NCBI GenBank assembly: GCA_951230915.1
Contig: OX579641.1
Span: forward strand, 9,796,001-9,860,000
Reading direction: 5' to 3'
DNA from: Antitrichia curtipendula
Taxonomy: Eukaryota; Streptophyta; Bryopsida; Hypnales; Leucodontaceae
Length of the DNA stretch: 64,000 nucleotides
Below, one piece after another: positions 1 to 9,299 of this stretch (positions within the stretch are counted from its first letter, which is position 1; each line of letters begins with the position of its first letter). A program made the position numbers and the translations under genes. A model generated the notes under the pieces. The model ran no database searches and had not been told where the DNA came from. It saw nothing but the letters and a program-made list of their open reading frames with translations.

Positions 1-447
1 GGAAATTCTGTCTTTCAATGAATGCTCCAGGCATAACTTAGAGCCAAAAAATCTCTATGAATTGGGCAAGTTGTATGAATTGGGCAAGTTGGGCATTGCT
101 GACTCAGCCAGCAATTCAATGGGTGGCTTGGTGCTCCATACTCTGTCCTGCCAGTTCAGTTCAGTTTTTCAGGCAGTTTCTAGAGGACTTTAAAAACTTA
201 CAAGCTGGCAACGAAGAAAACGTGGCACTTGAGAAGCTGAGTGCAGCAGCTTGAAAGGAAGGGTCAAAGGGGGCTTTGGCTCCCATCAAATGAGGGTGGT
301 TGGGACGTTGGGTACTGACGAGGAACCCGCATGACATCACCGGGAATATTGATATACTTACTACTGTACCTGGACATTCATGCAGAGTACGACAGAAACA
401 GATACACGCATACACCCCAGACCTCTTTAATATCACATCTCCTAGGG
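1..447. other. no gene recognised
   Basis: There is a short direct duplication of 'atgaattgggcaagttg' around 57-92. The short open frames here show no recognisable domain and are not supported as genes. Confidence 0.5.
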
Positions 448-455
448 GTTGTATG

Positions 456-586
456 CAGGGCTTTTTTTTTGGGTGAAATTTCGCCAGACTGTCAGAAATC
501 TGATCTATCTGGCTTCATCCCTCCAAAAACTGGCCTCTCCAGTGAAGTCAGCAATAGGGACACACAAGTTAAAAAAAAAAGCCCTG
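456..586. mobile_element. hAT-like MITE, copy 1 (131 bp) with 8-bp target duplication
   Basis: The element starts CAGGGCTTTTTTTT and ends AAAAAAAAAAGCCCTG, giving terminal inverted repeats of about 15 bp. It is flanked on both sides by the identical octamer GTTGTATG (448-455 and 587-594). An 8-bp target duplication with C/TAGGG-type ends is the signature of the hAT superfamily. At 131 bp it cannot encode a transposase, so it is non-autonomous. A second copy, nearly the same in sequence, lies at 16619-16747 with a different octamer. Internal inverted segments (CTGGCTTCA with TGAAGNCAG; GGYGAAATTTCGCC) predict a strong fold. An open frame running across it at 331-876 is incidental. Confidence 0.9.
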
Positions 587-758
587 GTTGTATGTGGGAC
601 AAAGGTGCCGGCCAATTTGGAAACTCACTTGATACTCATAGTAAGAGGTTCCTGGCATGTATTGGTGGGTGGGTGCATTCATCAACACCGAAATTTAGAA
701 AAGATTGTTATGTTCCTTCTACAGTGTGTAATGCATTGATATCGGTGGAACTCATTCT

Positions 759-873
759 CCTAAGAGCAGCTACACGGGGAAGCAAGTTTTGCACCATTGA
801 TCTTCTAAGATCCATGGTGCAGAACGTTTACAATTGGTTGCTTCCCCGATGTAGCTATAGGGTTGCTCTAAGG
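759..873. repeat. imperfect foldback / hairpin (MITE or miRNA-like)
   Basis: The left arm (759-802) and right arm (809-873) are inverted copies: CCTAAGAGCA pairs with TGCTCTAAGG, CGGGGAAGCAA with TTGCTTCCCCG, and TGCACCATTGATC with GATCCATGGTGCA. The right arm has about 20 extra bases, so one arm carries an indel. The loop is only 6 nt. It could be a small foldback transposon or a hairpin RNA precursor; the sequence does not decide between these. Confidence 0.6.
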
Positions 874-1590
874 TAACAACACCTTAATTGCATGCTTTCT
901 AAAATTGCATAGTCCAAATTCTTGTCTAAAATGCACGTGGCAGTACTCATGAGAGTCTATGGTTTGTGACCCTAAACCCTATTTTTGGACCTTGTGTGTT
1001 AGTTGGGTGCATTCTTGGTAAAATTATAAAATTTTCCATGAGCAGGGGTGTACAAAATTGGTTTCGTGGCGTTTGGGCCTATAGTGTGAAAGTTATGGAA
1101 TTTTGAATTGCTCCAAGTTTTTTTTTAATAAAAATATAATTAAGTTCTCTTTTACTTTGAGAACACTAAGGGGGGGGACATTACCTTTAACTTTGGGCCA
1201 CTGGCACAAGGCTACACCACTAACTGTGAAGACATGAAATTGAAAAAATTTACTTTTAAAATTTAGAAGTATAGTTATACAAAACATAAAAAGCAAAGCT
1301 ATACAAAATGTAAAAGCAACATCATGCAAAAGAAAGTAAAAGAATTTTTTTCAATAACATTATGTTTTTAGTATAAATAATAAACAATAAAATATATAAA
1401 GTATTAATAATATATTGAGTTATATATTCATATCAAATAATTATCCTTGTATCTTTGGGGGTCTAGGCCACAGATGTATTTTCAACTACTTTGGGATCGA
1501 GGGTTCACACTTATTAAGCTAGCTCATTTTAATAAAAAATCCAACTTCAAATCATTTGAAAATTTTCAATTGTAAATAAGTTATTTCAAG
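874..1590. other. AT-rich gene-free stretch upstream of the ubiquitin-like gene
   Basis: No coding pattern is visible. Very AT-rich sequence with TATA-like motifs occurs near 1372-1412 (tataaataataaac, aaaatatataaag). It could hold the promoter of the gene at 1591, but no single element stands out. Confidence 0.4.
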
Positions 1591-1866
1591 ATGAAGATTA
1601 TAGTCAAAACTCTTTCCCATAGATTTTTGGATATTGAAGTGGCAAATGCAACAACTATCAAACGATTAAAAGAAAGGCTAATGGAAATAAGTGGACTTCC
1701 TATAGACTACCAACGTCTAATTTTTAATGGAAGATGGCTTCAAAATGAAATATCCTCTTTACAAGATTGTAACATCAAAGAAGGTAGTCTTGTATACCTA
1801 TCAATTCTTCAAGGAACTTCACGTTTGAAGAGATCAAATAATTTTGAAACTGAAGTTGACATATAG
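1591..1866 (+). CDS. small ubiquitin-like domain protein (91 aa), no C-terminal diglycine
   Basis: The 91-residue product is one beta-grasp ubiquitin-like domain from its first residue. It begins MKIIVKTL, against MQIFVKTL in ubiquitin, and keeps the GxPxDxQRLIFxG core (residues 35-47: GLP, QRLIF, NG), Leu50 and the DCNIKEGSL segment near residues 59-67. Ile44 of the hydrophobic patch and Leu8 are kept. Position 48 is Arg rather than Lys, and the Lys63 position reads Glu after a one-residue insertion. The domain is followed by LQGTSRLK and a short acidic tail, not RGG, so it cannot be conjugated or processed like ubiquitin. This suggests a free-standing ubiquitin-like adaptor, or a truncated copy of a larger UBL protein. 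The start matches the domain start exactly, and AATAAA lies about 170 bp past the stop. No intron is needed, so a retrocopy is possible. Expression is unproven. Confidence 0.72.
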   Translation: MKIIVKTLSHRFLDIEVANATTIKRLKERLMEISGLPIDYQRLIFNGRWLQNEISSLQDCNIKEGSLVYLSILQGTSRLKRSNNFETEVDI

Positions 1867-2034
1867 GAGGGGTCTTTTGAAGGTAGTTTTGCCACTTCCG
1901 TAACTTGACAAGTATTGGTTCTTTTAGAAATATAAATCCCAATTTGATTTTTCAAGAACACTAAATATGGACTTTTACTTTGGATGAGTTGGAAGTAGTA
2001 GAAGCAAGAAGAAGACAAGCAAGACAAGAACATC

Positions 2035-2040
2035 AATAAA
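2035..2040 (+). terminator. possible polyadenylation signal
   Basis: AATAAA lies about 170 bp after the stop codon of the ubiquitin-like frame. The assignment is by position only; the region is AT-rich, so chance occurrence is likely. Confidence 0.3.
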
Positions 2041-3917
2041 GAATAGGAAGAGAAGAGGGAGGAATAAATACTAGAAGTTAAAAATAAAAATAAAATTGTT
2101 GTTTTTTAGTAGTGTCATTGTGAATTTAGAGTTTTTTGAATGAAATGCTTATTGATATTTTGATTGTAAATTCAAATAGAATTTTAGACATCATTTCAAG
2201 TTTCTAAGACCATATTGTATACAAGTATAAAATATTAAAGTATTTAAAAAAAATACAATTGAAACAATTGAATGCAATGAAAATATTTGATTGAAGAACA
2301 CATTAAAATTAAGTGTATTTTAAGGCAAGCAAAATATAGAATGTAGTGCCAAAAAAATTATAAATTTATATACCTATTCAAAATGTTATTACTTTTGTTT
2401 ATGAAAACATATGTCTTTTGCAAGGAATCTAAATTTTTAAAGGAAGTTTTTAAAGGAATGTTCAAAACAAAATTCTAAGGAATCTAATTTTTGGTTGGAA
2501 TGAAACAAAATTCTAAAGAATCTAATTTTGTAAAGATCCATTGGTTAAAAAAAGATATAATGTATTTATTTTGTTTTAAGCCCGAACTTGGGGAAGGAAA
2601 GAAGAACATCATTTCCTATCAAAATTTGGATACTCTTTTCTATCTTTAGGATGTAATACTATACTAATATCTTAAGTCTTTATATCATTCTTGCAAAGGA
2701 AATTTGAATTTGGTCATATCACTTTAATTGAGTATTTTTTTGTGAAAACCCTAGCTATGTATCAAGGACGTCTCATTTTTTAATCACACATACACATATT
2801 GCAACTAATATTGAGTAAAGTTTGAGAATATTCTATGCAAAATTTAAACGAATTCAAAGTTTAAATAAATAGATCCTCTAAATCCATGTCATAATTTGAA
2901 TGTCCTTATATTGAACATAGTGCAATATATTTCAAATTATTCTTGAAATTAATTAGGGCACACTTTGGGAACATATTTATTCCTATCTTACTATTGATTG
3001 TTATAGTATTCCAAACAATCATTTCCGCACCTAAGCAATGCTATTAATTTCTGAGAAAGCCAACATTAACTAGTTGGATTACGAATGTTTTCAAGAGATT
3101 ATTGTAGGAAATGGATGCAATACATCTAAATATGTTGAAAAAATAGTTTTGCCTATTTTTCGATAGTGTGACTAGTTTGGTTATTGGGATTTTCTAGAAT
3201 TTTGTGCAAGGTTTTGAATCAATTCTTGTAGAGATGTTAAAAGAACAATGACTTGCAAAAATGAGGATCTTATGTCTAGATAGTATATTTCTTAAGTGGT
3301 AATTCTTTGCAATTTGAGTTGAACAGGCTTCCAAATTTTTAGTCTTTTTTTGAAGAAAATGTTTTTTATTTAATTTAATTTTTTATACCGTTTGGCATGA
3401 CCATGCCTACAATATTTATTACAATCTTCGATATGATTATTCACTACTTAGTATACACTTCATATTTTTTTGGATAGGACTTCTATAAAATAACCATTTA
3501 TGACTTGGTTCACAATTTGGAAGAGTTTGAGTTTTTGACCGTTTGAAAACGTTTTGTAAATTTTCCTTGAAAAATAAACGGGATTGACATCTAGCTTGTG
3601 TCATTTCATATATTTTGAACCTCCTTGGATTTTTGGAATCACATGAGACTCTAAAAGGGTTAATGTCTAATATGTTCGTTGTTGATACATTGGTGAATGA
3701 CAATTGAGACATTGAAGAATTCACATATATTAATTCTTGGAGAAAAAATGCCCTTTCTTTTTACATTCTTCCTCGTCCTTATTTCCACACACATTGAGCT
3801 CAATTTTTCAAGAAATTCCCCCAATTCTACAGGACTGAAATGCTTATTTTAATTGTTTATGATGTTCCTATCTTGTGTAATTGTGTTTTAGAGAACAAAT
3901 GTAGAACTTGAGCATAA
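2041..3917. other. AT-rich gene-free stretch
   Basis: No supportable gene. A direct repeat of about 27 bp (core 'caaaattctaa.gaatctaat') occurs at about 2466-2493 and 2504-2530. The 95-codon minus-strand frame at 3437-3724 has no recognisable domain. Confidence 0.45.
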
Positions 3918-3920
3918 ATA

Positions 3921-3972
<52 letters not shown>

Positions 3973-3976
3973 AAAA
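3918..3976. repeat. (GAAA)n microsatellite
   Basis: An uninterrupted tetranucleotide AAAG/GAAA run of about 14 units, followed by AT-rich low-complexity sequence to about 4025. Confidence 0.95.
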
Positions 3977-4189
3977 ACATATATTTATTATTCTTTTATA
4001 TTTATATATTTATATTTATTTTTTCATTTAGGAAAAGGAACCCGTTGTTTCTTCAATACTCATGCGATACTAGGGTGACACTTTGTGATATCTATATGAA
4101 AACTAGTGTGATACCTACATAAAATTTGGCTACTGATCTCAATATACAACAATAATCTGGCTATCTTGACCCCCAAAATGAGAATTCCC

Positions 4190-5486
4190 TATAAAGTTAC
4201 AGAAAAATAGCCAACATCATTTGGTTGTAGCCAATTGGCGAAAAATTGTGCATAACAAAAGCATTGAGCTCCTAGTGGGGTGCTTTGTGGGTCTCTCCCT
4301 TCGAAAATGCTGGTTGCAGTCCCTTCAGTCGCAGACACAATGCAGAGCCGGACGCTGCAAAGAAAGGGACGAAATGCCCCAAATGGTTTCATGTTTTATG
4401 GAAAGAAAGAAAAACTGAACCCAGATCTCGCAGTGCCATCCTGCACCGCTCGCTGCACCGACAGGCCATTAACTTCCCCTGACAGCACCGCGTCCCAGCA
4501 TTCATGTGGAGAGGAAATTCGCGTTCTCGCAGCGCAATCAGCAGCTCACGCGTCGACACTTGGTTCGCGTCTGCAGGCGCTTATACTCAGATTAACAAAA
4601 GTTTGAATTGACAGAAATCAAAATGAAGTAAGTACGTTACCAACAAACCAGCAGGGGATGCACACGGCAACTTCGGAAGAAGGAGCCTCCTTCCAGAACA
4701 GCCAAGTACTTGCGATGGACGCCAGCTGGTTAAGTTAAGTAATGATGATGATGACAATATTTGGGGGACTGATTTCACCATATCAGTGTGCAGTCAATTG
4801 CTTCTTCTCCTTGGGTGTTGGTTACGACCTTCGATCTCTAACAAGCTAACCACCTGCGAGCTCACTAGCTGTAGTCTAAGTGAAGTTAGAATGTGTTGTA
4901 TATTTTCCTTGGGTTTTAAGCTTAGTTTGTGATGGTGACGGACTTGGGAATGGCGAGCACCAGCTTGCTCCTCACCAGATGTATAAACGCAGCAGCAATG
5001 CACTAAATATTCTGGGGTGGAAGAAAGCGATTGCAAAGTTTGCACTGGAATACAACTGGTGTTAGTAATGTAAGCCGCGTTGGAAGGTGGTTGATTTCGG
5101 TACACACTGCATTGGTGGAGTCAGTACGAAGGTTGGCGACACACACAGATGCGTATTAATGAAGGAGGAAACAGCTTACAATTGAAGGAAGCGAGGTTTT
5201 GGCTGTGGTGTAAGAGATATTCGCTCGCTCGCTCGCTCGCTCGGTTCCAGAAGCTCCGAGCAGTGGTGCCTGCAGCAGCAACTGCAGCGGAATCGGTCTT
5301 GCTCTGGCGCCTGCATGTCTGGTGGTAAGCTTTTCCAACAATTTGATGAGTAGGCATTCGTACGTAAAGGAGCAGCAGGTAGCTTGCTGCGTTTTGGAAA
5401 TGAAAGAAGTAAATTTTTTTTGTTGACAGCAAGCTAGGTTGTGAGCAAATTGTACGATGTAAAGTAGCTGTGCTTGGTCGTTTGTA
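4190..5486. other. higher-GC region, no recognised gene; (CTCG)n microsatellite
   Basis: GC content rises here relative to the left flank, typical of approaching a gene. Several overlapping open frames exist on both strands (for example minus 5121-5540, 139 codons; plus 4280-4606, 108 codons). None shows a recognisable domain, and they overlap each other, so none is called. A (CTCG)n run sits at about 5219-5242. This could be distal promoter, untranslated exon or a decayed gene. Confidence 0.4.
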
Positions 5487-6665
5487 GTTCGTGATCGAGG
5501 TGACGAGAACAGCTTGCCATAGTTGTGCTGAAGCTCCCAATATGTCTGTTGATCTTGTGAGGGGCTACTGCACAGATTGTGAACATACTTGCGTTAGTGG
5601 TCAGCTCGATCGCTCGGTGACCTCGGTTTCTGAATGCATGTCTGGTAAGTCTAGCAATATCAGACGAGTAGACATCTGCACATTTGAGGCAGCAGCTATG
5701 GGGTATGCATAGCTATGCGCGTTCATCAGAAAACGCTTTAGTGAATTGAAAACCCCTACGCGCACAGATTAGCTTCTTCACGAGCATTCTCCGAATTCTC
5801 TAATTTATCTGTGCTCATAGCAGTAGATGAATAGGTGATCGCGGTGACGAGGCAAGCTGGCCATGGATACGATGCCGGAGCTCCAGTATGTCTGCATCTC
5901 GAGAGAGATTACGACACAGATTGTGAATATGTTGACTTTATTGATCAGATCGCTTGGTGACCTCGGGCGCTGCATTGTTCTCGAACTGTGAGTTGCAATG
6001 TGTGCGCTCAAAGCAATAGATGGCCGAGGTAGCTATGACTTAGATGGTTATGCCAGAGATTCAGCAATGTCGTTGAGGGGCTAAGCACTGAGTTTGTGAA
6101 TACGTTTGCATTATTGAACAATTTGATCGCTTGGGCGCTGCATTATTCTCCAAGTTGTGAGTTCCAATGTGTATGCGCTCAAAGCAATAGATGACCGAGG
6201 TGACGAGCAAAGTTCGCTGTGACTCAGATGCTCATGTCTGGATTTGATGAGAGGCTAAGTATTGAGATTGTGAATATTTTTGGTTTATTGATCGGTTTGA
6301 TCGCTTGGGCGCTGCATTGTGCCCACAATTGTTCGTTGCAATGTCTGAGCGCTCAAAGCAATAGATGCCCGAGGTGACGAGAAAACGGTGCTATGACTCA
6401 GATGGTTGTGTCTGGATCCCATGAGAAGCCACGTATAGAGTTTGTGAATATGTTTGCTTTATTGATCAATTGATTGCTTGGTCGCTGCGTTGTTCTCCAG
6501 ATTGTGAGTTCCAATGTGTATGCGCTCAAAGCGATAAATGACCGAGGTGACGAGCAAGGTCCCTATGACTCCCATGGTCATGTCTGGATCTCATGAGAGG
6601 CTAAGCACTGAGAAATTGTGAATATGTTTGCTTTGTTCATCAGATTGATTGCTGCAGTAGTGAGC
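5487..6665. repeat. tandem repeats of about 173 bp upstream of the oxidase gene
   Basis: The box AAAGCAATAG (or close variants) recurs at about 5817, 6010, 6181, 6355 and 6528, giving periods of 193, 171, 174 and 173 bp. Each unit runs: GACCGAGGTGACGAG, a CTATGACTCAGATGG-type segment, GAGAGGCTAAGCACTGAG, TTGTGAATATGTTTGC, TTATTGATCAATTTGAT, CTTGGGCGCTGCATTG, GAGTTCCAATGTGTATGCGC. A more diverged, interrupted unit lies at about 5487-5650. The last, partial unit ends about 30 bp before the start codon of the oxidase. TGACGAG appears at 5501, 5845, 6201, 6375 and 6548; TGACG is the core recognised by TGA-type bZIP factors, so the array may act as a repeated promoter module (inference). Confidence 0.85.
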
Positions 6666-6697
6666 TCGGCAGCTGTATGTAAGATCGATACTCCGAG

Positions 6698-8918
6698 ATG
6701 GGATCCACGGCATGGATGTGCGCAATCTTGTTGCTATCGACGCTCCCAACCATCAAATCGCAAGCGCCATTTGCGGCACCATCTCCGATCCCCCTTCAAC
6801 CTGGCACCCCAACCTGGACTCTTCTCCACCAAAACGTCGGCATCGCCAGCATGCACACGGCCGTCACCCATACCGGTCAAGTCCTCTTCCTGGACCGAAC
6901 CGACATCGGCCCCTCTCTCATCAACCTCGCCAACGGCGTCTGCCGCGAAAACACCCGCGACATGAGCTCCACCCACGACTGCACTTCCCACTCGCTCATG
7001 TTCAACCCCGCCGACAACACCGTCCGCCCTTTACTCGTCCAAACGGACACCTGGTGCAGCTCCGGCGGCTTCCTGCCCAACGGCACGCTCATTCAAACTG
7101 GAGGCTACAACGACGGTGTACAACGCGTGAGATGGATCTCACCTTGTGGATCCGACGGGTCGTGTGACTGGGTGGAGAGTTCGACGGATTTGTTGCAAGC
7201 TGGGCGATGGTATGCATCCAACCAGCTGCTTCCCGATGGGAGAATGTTCGTGCTCGGGGGGCAATACTCGCCCACTTACGAATTCATTCCGAGTAATGGA
7301 CAGGGGTTGTTCGCGTTACCGATTTTGGAAGCGAAAAACTATTTCGATTGGTACCCGTTTATTCATTTGCTTCCGGATGGAACGCTGTTTGTGTTTGCGA
7401 ATCGAGATTCGTGTGTTTTGGATTATAATACGAATACTGTGGTGAAAAGCTTTCCGACTATCCCTGGGGAGCCGAGGAACTATCCATGTGCGGGGTCGAG
7501 TGTGTTGCTTGCGTTGGATGCCGGGGGAGCGAGCGCGCCTGAGGTGATGGTGTGTGGGGGAGCGAGTATCATGGCGCCGGGGAATTTTACAGCGCAGTTT
7601 CCGGCATCGCAAACGTGTGGGCGGTTGAAAGTGAATGATGCGAGTCCTGCGTGGGCCATGCAAGATATGCCCATACGGAGAAACATGGGCGACATGGTGA
7701 TGTTGCCTAACAGCCAGGTACACCACCAATCGTTCTTTGCCATTGTTCAAAACTCTCTGCTATTGGAATGTGTATTTTAATTATTCTTTCTAGGTTGTTC
7801 AGATCTTCATCAGCCTGGTTCAAATCGTTCTATACTTCTGTACCACACTGGAGTCGCAACTATTTCACTATGACATAGTTTGAATGTAGGGCAAAGTGTG
7901 TAGGATATTCTAAAGTGCGGTCGTAGTAAAGAGAGTGTACGCTGTTCCGTCATTTCTCAGAAATTGGCATCGGTCTGTCAACTTCTGACAAAATGGCATC
8001 GAGTGTACACACACTGTCTGTCATTTACTCAAAAATCTCAGAAATTGGTATCGAGTGTGCACACTTGTCTGTCATTTTGTACCATGACTCCTTGATGTGA
8101 ATGCATAGTTTGGTTGAAGTTCGTCAGCCTGGTGCAAATCCTTCAATGCTTGTTAACCAGTAGTGGATTTCATAGACCAAGGAACTTCGATGGATTGAAA
8201 CTCCACTGCTGGAGTAGCGATTCAGTTTTGTTGCGCTCATTGAACTGATAAACACAGTGACTAGTTGACATCGCCACGAGTATGAACACTGCCCTTCTCC
8301 TTTCTTTCGCAGATTTTGATCATCAACGGAGCTCAAAACGGTGCGCAAGGGTGGGACAACGCGGCTTCCAACCCCGCCTTAAACCCCGTGATCTACGACC
8401 CCGACTCATTGTCCTTCCAAGTGCAACCCGCGACAACGATTCCCCGAATGTACCACTCAACCGCCAATCTTCTTCCCGACGGGCGCGTGCTGATCGCAGG
8501 CAGCAATTGCCACATCCATTACACTTTTGTTGGAGAGTTTCAGACTGAGCTTCGAGTGGAGGCCTTCTCGCCCGCGTACGCGGATCCCGTACACAGCGAC
8601 TTGAAGCCACAGTTCGTTGCTAATCCGAGCGCCATCCCCTACGGCGCGCCCTTCACCATTCAAGTCGCGGTACCGTCGCCTGTGCAAGGGATGATTGGTT
8701 TGACGATGACAAGCTCCCCGTTCACGACGCATTCGTACTCGCAGGGGCAGCGGCAGGTGAAGCTCGTGGTGTCTACGCCGGTGCTGGTGCAGGGCAATGT
8801 GTACAGCGTTACCGGGAACGGACCGTTGACTCCGAATGTGGCTCCGTCTTCGTGGTACATGATGCATGCTCTGCATCAAGGAATTCCAAGCTATGGCATC
8901 TGGGTGCAAGTGCAATGA
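6698..8918 (+). CDS. secreted glyoxal/galactose oxidase-like copper radical oxidase (exons 6698-7717 and 8313-8918)
   Basis: The two exons join in phase 0 into 541 aa, normal for plant glyoxal oxidases. Family members are secreted copper-radical enzymes that oxidise aldehydes or primary alcohols with O2, releasing H2O2, usually in the cell wall. Residues 1-22 form a signal peptide (hydrophobic WMCAILLLSTLP). The N-terminal domain spans about residues 35-300 and the C-terminal immunoglobulin-like (DUF1929) domain about 430-541. All five expected copper/radical ligands are visible: Cys120 (TDTWCSSGG), Tyr172 (GRWYAS), Tyr387-His388 (PRMYHSTANLLPDGRV) and His480 (SSPFTTHSYSQGQRQ). N-glycosylation sequons occur at Asn128 and Asn296. 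The start is the first Met in frame and directly precedes the signal peptide. The gene is GC-rich against its surroundings, and third-position bias shifts from C to G/T along exon 1. Whether the substrate is glyoxal, methylglyoxal or a sugar cannot be told. Confidence 0.93.
7718..8312 (+). other. single GT-AG intron of the oxidase gene, with internal repeats
   Basis: The donor is CAG|GTACAC after codon 340 and the acceptor is TTTCTTTCGCAG|ATT, preceded by a pyrimidine-rich tract. Length is 595 bp, phase 0. The intron carries direct repeats: 'tctcagaaattgg.atcg' twice (about 7956 and 8036), 'gagtgt.cacac' segments, and a 'tcagcctggt.caaatc' pair (about 7813 and 8127). Confidence 0.88.
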
Positions 8919-9195
8919 GTTCGTGGTTTCGGCAATCAGCCAATTCTTTCATAACATTCTTGAATGTGAAGGCAAGGGGTCCTTCTACAGTAGCACTGTA
9001 ACAATAATATATATGCGTTACAGCTAGTGGCCCACAATACATGGGCAAGCTTGCATTCAAGATATTCGACAGTGGAAGGAGCCTCTGTTCAAGGGAACCA
9101 AAGAGTCCACTGCCTTGAAGTTCAAGAATGTTATGAGTTTATGCCTCTGAGCCGCCTTGTGATTTTTGTGAAAAGAAGAAACTCATTGATTTCAA
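8919..9195 (+). other. likely 3' untranslated region of the oxidase gene
   Basis: Non-coding sequence follows the stop. AAT-rich motifs (acaataatatatatg near 9000) could serve as a plant polyadenylation region. No precise cleavage site can be assigned. Confidence 0.35.
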
Positions 9196-9246
9196 TGCAC
9201 TTCTGGCAATCAATTGACCCGGACAAGATTGATTGCCAGAAGTGCA
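9196..9246. repeat. perfect 19-bp hairpin with 13-nt loop
   Basis: TGCACTTCTGGCAATCAAT (9196-9214) is the exact reverse complement of 9228-9246. The loop is 13 nt. It could form a stable RNA hairpin near the 3' end of the oxidase gene. Just downstream (about 9281-9293) are two TTTAGGG units resembling the plant telomere repeat or telo-box. Confidence 0.8.
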
Positions 9247-9299
9247 GGGTCACTGGGTTTGGGGTCTGGGTTTTTAGAGTTTAGGGTTTAGGGAGAGAG

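Noticed and set aside
331..876. 181-codon plus-strand open frame
   Set aside because: It runs through the hAT-like MITE and the neighbouring hairpin; no domain, and the reading is explained by non-coding elements.
5121..5540. 139-codon minus-strand open frame
   Set aside because: No recognisable domain; it crosses a (CTCG)n microsatellite, giving repeated Arg-Ala-Ser-Glu residues, and overlaps other open frames on both strands.
6712..7167. Alternative frames inside the oxidase gene (both strands)
   Set aside because: They overlap the oxidase exon, which has all family motifs; the other frames are by-products of its high GC content.
9281..9293. Interstitial telomere-like TTTAGGG repeats
   Set aside because: Only two consecutive units; too few to call a telomeric tract, and such motifs are frequent in plant promoters and UTRs.
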